Part shown: in pieces, positions 46,101 to 55,189 of the stretch | Layout: every line of letters starts with the position of its first letter | Position numbering within the stretch: the stretch's first letter is position 1 | Position numbers and translations under genes: made by a program | NCBI GenBank assembly: GCA_910588845.1 | Contig: CAJURU010000009.1 | Location: forward strand, 59,862-123,861 | Reading direction: 5' to 3' | Length of the DNA stretch: 64,000 nucleotides | From: an uncultured Lachnospiraceae bacterium | GTDB taxonomy: Bacteria > Bacillota > Clostridia > Lachnospirales > Lachnospiraceae | The notes under the pieces: model-generated | What the model saw: the letters and a program-made list of their open reading frames with translations, nothing else | The model's database searches: none | Told to the model about the DNA's origin: nothing

Positions 46101-49100
46101 GCTCCACCGCGTGCTCCGTCTGATTATAGCTGTCCAGTTCACGGCGCGCCTTATCGCTTACCATGCATACTTCCTTCAACTGCTTCTTCGTCTGAAATTC
46201 CCGTACCACGCACGCAAGACTGTCAATCAGCCCGGCAATCGTGCGCTCCTCATACATATCACTGCGGTATTCCACCTGGTAGCAGACCTCATTCCCACCT
46301 ATCAGCACATCAATGGACAGCGGCGCTTTTGCCGTGTCTAAGGAGAGCTGTTCGCTGACGGCCTTCTCTCCGGCAATCTCCTCAAACCGGAAGTTATCAC
46401 CCTGGAAGGCAAACATAATGTCCGCCTTAATATTGTAAGCCCGGCTGATTTCTGCAAACGAATAGATATCGGCATTCATGCTGTTCATCAACTGCTCGCC
46501 AGTTTCATTTAGATAAGAGCGAATCTCCTTTTCTCCATCGAGGTTGCAGTAAACGGGCAGCGTTTTCACCAGCATATTGATGGTCGATGACAAACGGGAA
46601 TCATTTCTGCCATTATAAATGGTCGTAAACACTGACTCATCCTTGTAGACATAACGTCCCGTGACAAATCCAAATGCCGCCGTAAAAAGCGTATTCAAGG
46701 TAATCTTCTGCTCCGTGCAGAAACGGCGCAGCGCTTCCATATCGGTCTCGTCCGCCCTCTGGTATACGCCAAGTCCCGGCGTCTCCTCTCTGTGGTCTTT
46801 GTTCGGAAGGAAATCGGTATCGCAGCCCGCAAAGATAGAATCGTAATACTGTTTAGCAAGCGCATACTCCTGCCCCTGCAACGCTTTCTGCTCTACAAGC
46901 GCGACCTCATAGCCGCTGAACTTCTCCTTCATCGGTGATTTTCCGCCATACGCCTCGTTCATATCGCGCAGGAAAATGCCGCAGGATTCCCCATCGCTGA
47001 TAATATGATGGAACTCTAAGAAGAGATATTTACCTTCCGGCGTATCAAATAATTGTATACGGAACAACCGGTCGCCAAGAATCTGGTACGGCTTCACCAA
47101 TTCTTCCTTATGCAGCTCCCCGCTTATCTCAACCGCAAACGGCAAAGCGTCATTGCGTTTCTGCCGGATATCGCCGTCATCATCCAGCATAAGCGTCGTC
47201 TTAATATAAGAATGTGCCTCTACCGTCTCCTCTATCGCCTTTTTCAAACGCTGTAAATCCACATTTTCTCCCAGGCGGAACAAGAAGGGAATATTGTAAA
47301 TGGTGCTTCCCGGATTGGCGGCGCACTCAACAAAAATACCATTCTGCGTCTGGGTCAACGGGTAGGTTTCCTGCTCGGCAAACGTTTCCTCCTGGCTGCT
47401 GTTCGCCAGGAATTTTTCTAATTTCTCGACCGTATCATGCTCTTTTAAATCCTTATTGCGGATGACCGCGCCCGCAAAGGCGTCGGACAACAATACATTC
47501 AGCTTAACTGCGCCGATGGAAGTCAACCCCGCTTTATAAATATCCGTATTTATACCGAATTCCCGATGCCCAATCACTTCTGCCACACAGTCAAAAATCT
47601 TCTGCTGCGCTTCTCCCTCAGGCATCACCAAATCTTCCTGTTTGCGCTCTGGCATGGGCAGCGCGCGCTTATTTACTTTCTGGTTCTGATTGAGCGGAAT
47701 TTTATCAATCTGCATTGTCACTGCCGGAACCATGTACGGCGGCTTGCTCTCCTCGATAAATGCATGCAACGCATCCACATCAACTTCCTCATCCGCTACC
47801 ACATAGGCGGCGATATATTTCCCGCCGGAAGGTTCGTCAAACGCTGCCACGGTAGCGTCCTTGATACCTGGGAAACGACGTATAATTTCTTCCACTTCCG
47901 TCAGCTCGATACGGAAGCCGCGAATCTTCACCTGTCCGTCCCGTCTGCCGATAAACTGGATATTGCCATCCGGCAGATAACGCACGATATCTCCGGTATG
48001 ATAGATTCTGCTATACTCCGGCAAATCGCTATACGGATTATCCGCATACACTTCCGCCGTCTTCTCCGGGCGGTTCAGGTAACCCCTTGATACCTGCGGC
48101 CCGGCAATACACAGCTCGCCCGGCACGCCCACCGGGAGCCTGTTGCCCATGCTGTCCAGAATATAGAGTTTCACATTTGAAATCGCTTTCCCGATGGGCA
48201 GCTCCTTCTCATACTCCTTTAGCCGGTATGCAGTCACATTCACCGTACATTCCGTAGGACCATATATATTCACATACTTTGCGCTTCCCTCCGGTTCAAA
48301 AGGCACCAGCGCTTCCCCTCCCATGGACAGGTATTTCAATTGCGCGCCCTTCATGCTTGTGGCAAACGCCCGCCCAATCTGGGTAGTCATGAAAGAGTGG
48401 GTAATGCCCTGCGCCAGGAAATACTGGTTCAGCGCGTTTAAATCTAAGCGGATGGACTCTTCAATGATGCAAACACCTGCCCCCGTCGTCAGCGCAGGGT
48501 ACATATCCATCATGTTAGCGTCAAACCCATAGCTGGCATATGCCGCAACACGGCTTTCCTCCGAAAGCTGATAAAACTTCTTATACCAGTCACAGAATGC
48601 CGCGATATTCCGGTGCTCTAACATACAGCCCTTGGGCACGCCCGTGGAACCCGAGGTATATAACAGAATGAATAAATCCTCCGGCTTCGGCGGTTCTGGA
48701 ATTTGCTCTGCCCCAGGCAGGCCTGGGATATCCTTTGTCAGCAAAACTTTGCCCTTCCACTCTGGAACCAGCGGCAAAAGCCCTTCATCGGCAATCAAAA
48801 GCTTGGCCGCGGAATCCTCCATCATAAACGCTAACCGCTCTTTGGGGTAGGATGGGTCTAAGGGCTGGTACGCCGCTCCCGCCTTTGATACGCCAAGGGA
48901 GGCAAGCGCCATATACTCACATCTGGGAATCAGTACGGACACCACGTCTTCCCTGCCTATGCCAAGCCCGGCGATATAAGCGGCAAGGCGGTCTGTCATC
49001 TCATCTACCTGGGCATACGTATAGCTTCTGTCCGCATAGACAACTGCCGTATGCTCCGGCGTCCTTAGCGCCTGTTCCCGGAAGAGGCCGATTACTGTCT

Positions 49101-52100
49101 TTTCCCGGTCATACTGCTCCTCAGTCCCATTAAAGCCCTCCAGCTCGCGAAGCGCCTTCTCGTCTGCCATGCAGACTTCCCCCAGGGTCCCCTTATGCAG
49201 GAACTCATTGATTACCATCGTCAACATGTCCAAGAATCCGGCAACTGTGCGCTCCTCAAACAGATCTCTGTAATATTCCGCCTGATAGCTGATAACGTCG
49301 CCTTTTATGCTCACATTGAGACACAGCGGGGCCTTTGCCGCATCCAGCGAAAGCTGCTCCATCTCCACCTTCTCCCCGGCGATTTCTTCAAACTGGAACT
49401 CATCCCCCTGAAAAGCAAGCAGCATGTCGGCCTTTATGCCGTAAGCGTGGCTGATTTCCGCAAAGGAATAAATATCCGCGTTCATGCTGTCAAGAAGCTG
49501 TTCCTTCGTTTCTTCCAAATATTTCTCAATGCTCTGCTTCCCATCAATCCGACAGTAGACCGGAAGGGTCTTCACCAGCATATTGATGGTCCTTGCCAGC
49601 CTGGAATCATTCCTTCCATTATAGATGGTGGTAAAGACAGTCTCCTCCCGGCAGGCGTAACGTCCTGTCACAAACCCAAACGCCGCCGTAAACAGCACGT
49701 TTAACGTAATCTGCCGCTTCGCGCAAAACGCCTGCACCGCTTCCATGTCCACAGCAATATCTTTGGCATAATATCCTGCCCCAGGCTCTCCTGCCCCCAA
49801 ATCCTTCATCAGAAGGAAATCTGTATCGCAATCCTTAAATATGGAATCATAATATTCCTTGGCGCGTTGGTACTCCTCGCCTTGAAGCGCCCTCTGCTCC
49901 TCCAAGGAGACCTCAAAGCCGGAAAATTTCTCAGCGTCCAGCCGCTCTCCTGCGTACGCCTTATTCATATCCTCGATAAAAATATTACAGGAAGTTCCGT
50001 CGCTGATAATATGGTGGAATTCCATAAACAGGTATTTCCCTTCCGCTGTGTCGTACAGCCGTATCCGAAACAGCCTGTCGCCCAAAAGCTGATAAGGCTT
50101 TACCAGGTTTTCCCTGTCTAAGCAGTCCGAAACCTCTAGCGTAAAAGGAGCGTCATCGTTCCTCTTTAGCCAGATATCCCGGGACTCGTCCATATAAACC
50201 GTTGTCTTAATATATGGATGCGCCTCCACGGCCTTTTCAATCGCCCTCTTTAAGCGCTGCAAATCCACGTTCTCCCCCAGGCGGAACAGGAACGGGATAT
50301 TGTAAATCGTGCTTTCCGGGTTGGCGGCGCACTCCACGAAAACACCGTTCTGCGTCTGGGTCAATGGATACAATTCCTGCCGCTCAAAGGTCTGTAAATG
50401 GCTGCCCTCCTTCAAAAGCTGTTCTAGTTTCTCAACGGTATTATGCTCCTTTAAATCCTTATTGCGGATAACCGCCCCCTCAAAGGCATTGGAAAGCAGC
50501 ACATTCAGCTTGACCGCCCCAATCGAGGTAAGCCCGGCCTTATAAATATCCGTAGTCGCGCCAAACTCCTGATGACCCACTACTTCCGCCACGCAGTCAA
50601 ATATCTTCTGCTGCGTTTCCCCTTGCGGCGCTACCATTTCTTCTTTCTTCCGCTCCGGGACCGGGAGGGCGCGTTTATTGACTTTCTGGTTCTGGTTCAA
50701 TGGGATCTTGTCAATCTGCATCGTTACCGCCGGGACCATGTAGGGCGGCTTGCTTTCCTCGATAAACGCGTTCATCGCCTCCACGTCAACCGTTTCATCC
50801 GACACTACATAAGCAGCGATATATTTGCCGCCCGACTGCTCGGTAAAGGCCGCCACCGTAGCGTCCTTAATTCCCGGGAACCTGCGGATAACCTCTTCCA
50901 CTTCAGTCAGCTCAATACGGAAGCCGCGGATTTTCACCTGCCCGTCCCGCCTGCCGATAAACTGGATATTGCCGTCCGGCAAGTAACGCACGATGTCCCC
51001 GGTATGGTAAAGCCTGTCAAAGCCTTCCCTTGAGCTAAACGGGTTATCCGAGTACGCCTCCTTCGTCTTTTCCGGACGGTTGAGGTAGCCTCTGGTCACC
51101 TGAGGCCCGGCAATGCACAGCTCACCCGGCACGCCCACCGGAACCCTCCTGCCCAGGCTGTCTATGATATAAAGCTTAACATTGGAAATCGCCTTGCCGA
51201 TAGGAAGGTTATCTTCATACTCCCGCACCTGGTATGCAGTCACAAGGATCGTGCCCTCCGTAGGCCCATATAAATTCACGTACTTTGTGCTGCCCTCCGG
51301 CACAAAAGGCGTCAAGGCTTCCCCGCCCATGGACAAATATTTTAGCTTGTCGTTTTTAATACTGGTGGCAAACGTCCGCCCAATCTGGGTCGTCATAGCG
51401 GAGTGGGTAATCCCCTGCTCCATAAAATACTGATTCAAGGCATTCAAGTCTAAACGGATGGATTCATCAATAATGTGGAGCGTCGCCCCTGCCGTCAGCG
51501 TAGGGTAGATATCCTGCATACAGGCGTCAAACCCATAGCTGGCATATGCCGCAACACGGCTTTCCTCCGAAAGCTGGTAATACTCCCTGTCCCAGGCGCT
51601 AAAGGCGGCAATGTTCCTGTGCTCCACCATACAGCCCTTAGGCACGCCTGTGGAACCGGAAGTATACAGCAGGATAAACAAATCTTCCGGCTTCGGCGGT
51701 TCTGGGACCTGCCCTGCCCGCGGCAGGCTTAAGATATCCTTCGTCAGAAGCACCCTTCCCTGCCACTGGGGCACCAGAGGCAGAAGCCCTTCATCCGCAA
51801 TCAGCAGCTTGGCGTCTGCGTCCTCAATCATAAACTGCAAACGTTCCGGCGGGTAGGACGGGTCCAATGGCTGATATGCCGCGCCTGCCTTGGACACGCC
51901 AAGGGAGGCAAGCGCCATAAATTCACATCTGGGGATCAGCACAGACACCACATCTTCCCTGCCTATATCAAGCCCGGCGATATAGGCAGCGAGGCGGTCC
52001 GTGATTTCATCGGCCTGGGCATAAGTATAGCTCCTGCCACTGTAGACAACCGCCGTCTGCTCCGGCGTCTTTTTCGCCTGTTCCCGGAATAAATCAATGA

Positions 52101-55100
52101 CTGTCTTGCTCTTGTCGAACGGCTTATCCGTCTCGTTAAAGCGGTCTAACACCTGGATATCCAGCTCAGACGCCAGGGAAATCTGCGCAAGCCCCTTGCA
52201 GGACATCATCCCTTTTAAGGCCTGGGAAAACATCCCCAGCAAGCCCCTGGCAGTCTCCTCCCGGTACAGGTCCTCGCGGTATTCCAAAGAAACTTCATAC
52301 CCCTGCCTGCTCTTTACCACCATCATTGACACATCCGCCTGCACATCCCCGGTAGGGAGCGGCTCCGCCGCATACTGCCCGCCGTCGAGCGCCATCCCGC
52401 GGAACATCTCGCCCTGATAGACAAAGATGATATCCGAGGCAATGCCGTAATCCCTTGCCAATTCCCCAAAGGAAATGCAGTCATGCCCCATCACCTGGTA
52501 GAAATCCTCCTGGACTCCCTGCAAATACCCTTCTACAGTAGAGCTTTCCTCCCAGGACTGGTAAATGGGGAGGGTACGGACAAACATCCCCACGGAATTT
52601 GCCATGTCTACTGTATGCCGCCCATTGTTCACTGTGCAAAACAGGCTCTTGTTCTCCCCGCTATACTTCCCAAGGGCATACGCAAAGGTCCCCAAAAACA
52701 GTGTATTTTCTGAAATCCCCATCTGCCTTGTAAACTGCTCCACCGCCATGCAGGAAAATTCCTCACCTAAGGCAAGCTTTATCTCGCCGCTTTTAACGCT
52801 CACCTCTTTTTTCTTATAATCCTTTATCAGGGCGTCCCCAAAGTCCTCACCCGCAAGCTTGCCCTCAAAATACTTTCTGGCAGCCTGATACCTGGGCGTT
52901 TCCTTTAGCGCCCCCTCGTAAGCGGACAAATCCATCAGGGAAACTTCCTCCGCTTTCGGCTGGCCGCCTGCATATAGCTGGGAGATTTCCTCAAGGAACA
53001 CCTCTGCGGATGTGCCGTCAAAAATAATATGGTGCACATCAAACAGGAAATAGCAGTGGTTTGCGTCATGGTACAGGGCCATGCGGTACAATGGCCCTTC
53101 CTCTAAGGTAAACGGACGGACGAAGCTCCTTTTCACTTCCTCAATATCCTCTGTCGCTCCCCCGCCAACTTCCGCTTCTAAATATTGGGGATGCATGCGC
53201 ATCACAGGCGTCCCTTCGCTTAACGCAATATTGACGCCAAAGGCAGGATGCATTGCCACCGCCTTTTTTACGGCGTCCACAAATCGTTCCCTGTCCAGGC
53301 CTGCCGGAAGCTCGCAGCACATAGGGATATTGTACATAGTGGCTTTCGGCTCATTGACGCACTCTAAGTAAACCCCCATCTGGGAGTCGGTAAGGGGATA
53401 CTCCGCCCCCTCCTCATAAACTGCCAGCTTGCGCTTATCCTGCCCCTCTATTTCCTTTGAAATGTGTGCTCCGCGCCCTTCCTGCCCTTCTGCCAAAAGC
53501 CCCGCGATGTTCTTTGGCGTCCTGCCCGCTAAGACCATTTCCGGCGTGAGGGCAAGCGATTGCAGATATCCTGCCAGCTTCAAAACATTGATCGAATCCC
53601 CGCCAAGCTTAAAGAAATCATCATCCGCGCCCACTGCCCCACAGTGCAAAATCTCCTCAAAACCACGGCAGATAGAACGTTCCGTCTCATTTTCAGGCTC
53701 ACGGTAAGCTGCCTTGTATTCCTCCAGCCCCGGCGGCAGCAAAGCCATGCGGTCCAATTTGCCGTTCGCGTTCTTGGGCAGGCTGTCCAGGCGCTTAAAA
53801 AAGCGTGGGACCATATAATCAGGAAGCGTCCGTTTCAGGTGGTCGCGTATCTGCTCCGCCTCCACCTCTTTGCCCTGCACATAATATGCGCAAAGGTAAT
53901 TCTGCCCATTGTCATCCTCAAAAGCCTTGACCACGGCGTTTTCCACTTCCGGCATCGACGCCATGCGCTGCTCAATCTCCCCGGTCTCCACACGCTGGCC
54001 GTTAATTTTTACCATCCAGTCTTTACGGTTTACGTAAAGGTAATTCCCATCCGGCAGCCTCTTGGCGATATCCCCTGTATGTAAAAGGACTGTGCCGTCC
54101 TCCTGCCTGATAAATGTCCGTGCGCTTTGCTCCTTAAGGTTCAGGTATTCATCGGCAAGGGTTCCCTGGATGCAGAGTTCGCCCTCTTCCCCCTCTGCGA
54201 CCTCCCGGCCCTCTTCATCCAACAGGAAAAACGCAACCCCTTCTACCGGCTTGCCAATCGGGGTATTTTCCATCTTCTCCACGATTTTATACCAGGACGC
54301 CAAGCCTGCCGTCTCGCTGCAGCCATAGAGGTTATACAGCTCATATCCATTCCCTGCCAGCATGGACACCCTCTCGCTCCCGGTAAAGATCTTTTTGAGC
54401 GCCTTGTCCTTATTTTTGTAAAAACGAAGCATCTGCGGGCTGATAAAGGCGCAGGTAATCTCCTTTTGCGCAAAATAATCCTCCAAAAGGCGCACATCCC
54501 TCCTGACGTCCTCGGGAAGGATATGCGTGCAGGCGCCACCGGACAACACGCTGAGATACTCCAACGATAAGATAATAAAAGACATGGGGGCCGTTGCGCC
54601 CAGCACGTCATCCTCGTTCAAATTAATAACTCCCCTGCTCCTTCTGGCTGCCTGCGTAATGCTTGCCATACTATGGACAATCCCCTTCGGCGTCCCGGTG
54701 GAGCCGGAGGTATAGATAACCATCGCCCGGTCCTTGCCTGACACTGCAACAGGCTCTGCCGGGGCGTAATCCCCGATATCCGCAAGCCAAGCTTCCGTAA
54801 CCATCGCTGCCGCCTGGCAATCCTCCTCGATAAATTGGATGCGCTCTTTGGGATATTCAGGCAGCACAGGGACAAAGGCAGCGCCGCACATCAAAATCCC
54901 TATTTCCGCCGCCACATATTCCATGCGCCTGCCCATGCAGACCATGACCGTCCTGCCTGGCGTAATCCCTGACTGCACAAGCTTGGCGGCAATCCTGCCG
55001 CTTAACGTATTTAATTCCTCATACGTTGTAATCCGCTCTCCGTTACAGTCCGCCAACGCCGCCCGCTGCGGGTATTTGCGCACCATAACTTGAAACTCAT

Positions 55101-55113
55101 CCAAAAAATTCAT
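43138..55113 (-). CDS. Four-module nonribosomal peptide synthetase with terminal reductase
   Basis: A 3991-residue NRPS with order A1-T1-C1-A2-T2-C2-A3-T3-C3-A4-T4-R. Adenylation motifs TSGSTG start at 135, 1151, 2153 and 3159. Carrier serines are Ser507, Ser1530, Ser2532 and Ser3545. Condensation HHxxxDG motifs start at His694, His1700 and His2702. The reductase has TGANGFLG (from 3629) and YxxxK (Tyr3787, Lys3791). There is no epimerase, methyltransferase, starter C domain or thioesterase. A1 has Ile where alpha-amino-acid domains have Asp235, so the starter is probably not an ordinary amino acid. Predicted release is an aldehyde or alcohol. No phosphopantetheinyl transferase lies in the window. 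An AAGGAGG site sets the ATG. Confidence 0.96.
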   Translation of the reverse strand: MNFLDEFQVMVRKYPQRAALADCNGERITTYEELNTLSGRIAAKLVQSGITPGRTVMVCMGRRMEYVAAEIGILMCGAAFVPVLPEYPKERIQFIEEDCQAAAMVTEAWLADIGDYAPAEPVAVSGKDRAMVIYTSGSTGTPKGIVHSMASITQAARRSRGVINLNEDDVLGATAPMSFIILSLEYLSVLSGGACTHILPEDVRRDVRLLEDYFAQKEITCAFISPQMLRFYKNKDKALKKIFTGSERVSMLAGNGYELYNLYGCSETAGLASWYKIVEKMENTPIGKPVEGVAFFLLDEEGREVAEGEEGELCIQGTLADEYLNLKEQSARTFIRQEDGTVLLHTGDIAKRLPDGNYLYVNRKDWMVKINGQRVETGEIEQRMASMPEVENAVVKAFEDDNGQNYLCAYYVQGKEVEAEQIRDHLKRTLPDYMVPRFFKRLDSLPKNANGKLDRMALLPPGLEEYKAAYREPENETERSICRGFEEILHCGAVGADDDFFKLGGDSINVLKLAGYLQSLALTPEMVLAGRTPKNIAGLLAEGQEGRGAHISKEIEGQDKRKLAVYEEGAEYPLTDSQMGVYLECVNEPKATMYNIPMCCELPAGLDRERFVDAVKKAVAMHPAFGVNIALSEGTPVMRMHPQYLEAEVGGGATEDIEEVKRSFVRPFTLEEGPLYRMALYHDANHCYFLFDVHHIIFDGTSAEVFLEEISQLYAGGQPKAEEVSLMDLSAYEGALKETPRYQAARKYFEGKLAGEDFGDALIKDYKKKEVSVKSGEIKLALGEEFSCMAVEQFTRQMGISENTLFLGTFAYALGKYSGENKSLFCTVNNGRHTVDMANSVGMFVRTLPIYQSWEESSTVEGYLQGVQEDFYQVMGHDCISFGELARDYGIASDIIFVYQGEMFRGMALDGGQYAAEPLPTGDVQADVSMMVVKSRQGYEVSLEYREDLYREETARGLLGMFSQALKGMMSCKGLAQISLASELDIQVLDRFNETDKPFDKSKTVIDLFREQAKKTPEQTAVVYSGRSYTYAQADEITDRLAAYIAGLDIGREDVVSVLIPRCEFMALASLGVSKAGAAYQPLDPSYPPERLQFMIEDADAKLLIADEGLLPLVPQWQGRVLLTKDILSLPRAGQVPEPPKPEDLFILLYTSGSTGVPKGCMVEHRNIAAFSAWDREYYQLSEESRVAAYASYGFDACMQDIYPTLTAGATLHIIDESIRLDLNALNQYFMEQGITHSAMTTQIGRTFATSIKNDKLKYLSMGGEALTPFVPEGSTKYVNLYGPTEGTILVTAYQVREYEDNLPIGKAISNVKLYIIDSLGRRVPVGVPGELCIAGPQVTRGYLNRPEKTKEAYSDNPFSSREGFDRLYHTGDIVRYLPDGNIQFIGRRDGQVKIRGFRIELTEVEEVIRRFPGIKDATVAAFTEQSGGKYIAAYVVSDETVDVEAMNAFIEESKPPYMVPAVTMQIDKIPLNQNQKVNKRALPVPERKKEEMVAPQGETQQKIFDCVAEVVGHQEFGATTDIYKAGLTSIGAVKLNVLLSNAFEGAVIRNKDLKEHNTVEKLEQLLKEGSHLQTFERQELYPLTQTQNGVFVECAANPESTIYNIPFLFRLGENVDLQRLKRAIEKAVEAHPYIKTTVYMDESRDIWLKRNDDAPFTLEVSDCLDRENLVKPYQLLGDRLFRIRLYDTAEGKYLFMEFHHIISDGTSCNIFIEDMNKAYAGERLDAEKFSGFEVSLEEQRALQGEEYQRAKEYYDSIFKDCDTDFLLMKDLGAGEPGAGYYAKDIAVDMEAVQAFCAKRQITLNVLFTAAFGFVTGRYACREETVFTTIYNGRNDSRLARTINMLVKTLPVYCRIDGKQSIEKYLEETKEQLLDSMNADIYSFAEISHAYGIKADMLLAFQGDEFQFEEIAGEKVEMEQLSLDAAKAPLCLNVSIKGDVISYQAEYYRDLFEERTVAGFLDMLTMVINEFLHKGTLGEVCMADEKALRELEGFNGTEEQYDREKTVIGLFREQALRTPEHTAVVYADRSYTYAQVDEMTDRLAAYIAGLGIGREDVVSVLIPRCEYMALASLGVSKAGAAYQPLDPSYPKERLAFMMEDSAAKLLIADEGLLPLVPEWKGKVLLTKDIPGLPGAEQIPEPPKPEDLFILLYTSGSTGVPKGCMLEHRNIAAFCDWYKKFYQLSEESRVAAYASYGFDANMMDMYPALTTGAGVCIIEESIRLDLNALNQYFLAQGITHSFMTTQIGRAFATSMKGAQLKYLSMGGEALVPFEPEGSAKYVNIYGPTECTVNVTAYRLKEYEKELPIGKAISNVKLYILDSMGNRLPVGVPGELCIAGPQVSRGYLNRPEKTAEVYADNPYSDLPEYSRIYHTGDIVRYLPDGNIQFIGRRDGQVKIRGFRIELTEVEEIIRRFPGIKDATVAAFDEPSGGKYIAAYVVADEEVDVDALHAFIEESKPPYMVPAVTMQIDKIPLNQNQKVNKRALPMPERKQEDLVMPEGEAQQKIFDCVAEVIGHREFGINTDIYKAGLTSIGAVKLNVLLSDAFAGAVIRNKDLKEHDTVEKLEKFLANSSQEETFAEQETYPLTQTQNGIFVECAANPGSTIYNIPFLFRLGENVDLQRLKKAIEETVEAHSYIKTTLMLDDDGDIRQKRNDALPFAVEISGELHKEELVKPYQILGDRLFRIQLFDTPEGKYLFLEFHHIISDGESCGIFLRDMNEAYGGKSPMKEKFSGYEVALVEQKALQGQEYALAKQYYDSIFAGCDTDFLPNKDHREETPGLGVYQRADETDMEALRRFCTEQKITLNTLFTAAFGFVTGRYVYKDESVFTTIYNGRNDSRLSSTINMLVKTLPVYCNLDGEKEIRSYLNETGEQLMNSMNADIYSFAEISRAYNIKADIMFAFQGDNFRFEEIAGEKAVSEQLSLDTAKAPLSIDVLIGGNEVCYQVEYRSDMYEERTIAGLIDSLACVVREFQTKKQLKEVCMVSDKARRELDSYNQTEHAVEQTTANVLFERQAELYPDKTAVIACGKSLTFRELNENANKIANHLITMGLSIEQMVGVMLPRTVDVYAARQGILKAGGAFLPIDPEYPDERISYILEDSRAEFVLMPGELARERKMLIDKLSAKVLILEELLAEDGNIENPKVDIKPENLCYCIYTSGSTGKPKGVMIEHRNLVNYVDDNPYNVEAQSYVYNATVSLAFAAITFDVSILEECIPLYHGITACMANEEEIHNPLALSKLILENGVDMMTCTPSFLINIIDMPEMKKALSQIKVFNVGAEAFPEALYDKIMALGTNAITFNGYGPTETTIGCAFDQVTGDKITIGKPMANIKMVMIDKNRNLLPAGVPGELLIIGDGVGRGYVGKPEMTADKFIQFEGMNAYRSGDLAKWNHHGKIEFMGRMDNQVKLRGLRVELDEIENVMNQYPTVKSSVVLVKEKDSNQFLCGYFVAESQVEKQNLTCFMQKYLTPYMVPSVLMQLPELPLTNNGKVNKRALPEPEYTVENKNYVKPRTKLQGKLCEIFEMALGVEQIGIEDDFFENGGTSLSASKVAMKCMSAGIPVSYADLFDYKTPLELERHIQEVQGESAAAEGDGESKEGQSSLEQVLSRNVVEHVDEIAPSALGNVLLTGANGFLGAHILKNMIDNEDNTIYCLMRKGKASTLEKRLKSMLVYYFSNPYEELFGNRIQLIEGDITDAAKVASLEQYDFERVINCAACVKHFSADDTLEQVNYQGVLNLIRLCETTGRELIQISTVSIAGENVGGKFPQEKKLYEHELYFGQSLSNKYIDTKFRAEKAVLEAAAQGMKGKVIRVGNLMSRVSDGEFQINSVTNGFMRTLRGYVALGRFPVSMLDMPTEFSPIDSTAEAIVKLSSVQGEFTVFHAYSSYLIQMADVIAQMNESGILVETVSDEEFQQSLLAALEDEEKNELISGLIAYASSDADNSTVYIDADNSFTTKALYRLGFKWPMPDSVYLKNALTALETLGFFDGRL
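46086..52092 (-). repeat. Tandem duplication of an A-T-C module within the NRPS
   Basis: Two consecutive units of about 3006 bp encode A2-T2-C2 and A3-T3-C3. The A, T and C landmark residues are each separated by exactly 1002 codons, and long stretches are near-identical at DNA level, for example around 51540 and 48540. Differences cluster at the amino-acid binding pocket. The boundaries given are approximate. Confidence 0.85.
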
Positions 55114-55189
55114 TCTTTTTCCTCCTTAATTGATATGTAAACTCTATTTTCTGCCAATATCTAACTTCAATCATTATCAACCTTATATA

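Noticed and set aside
44129..54875. Many open frames of 60-170 codons antisense to the NRPS
   Set aside because: They mirror codon bias of the real gene, lack ribosome binding sites and known domains, and the sense frame is certain.
55114..55189. LytTR-type direct repeats ahead of the NRPS
   Set aside because: Two AGTT-like strings are 23 bp apart instead of the expected 21-22 bp and miss several consensus positions, so they are not reported as a site.
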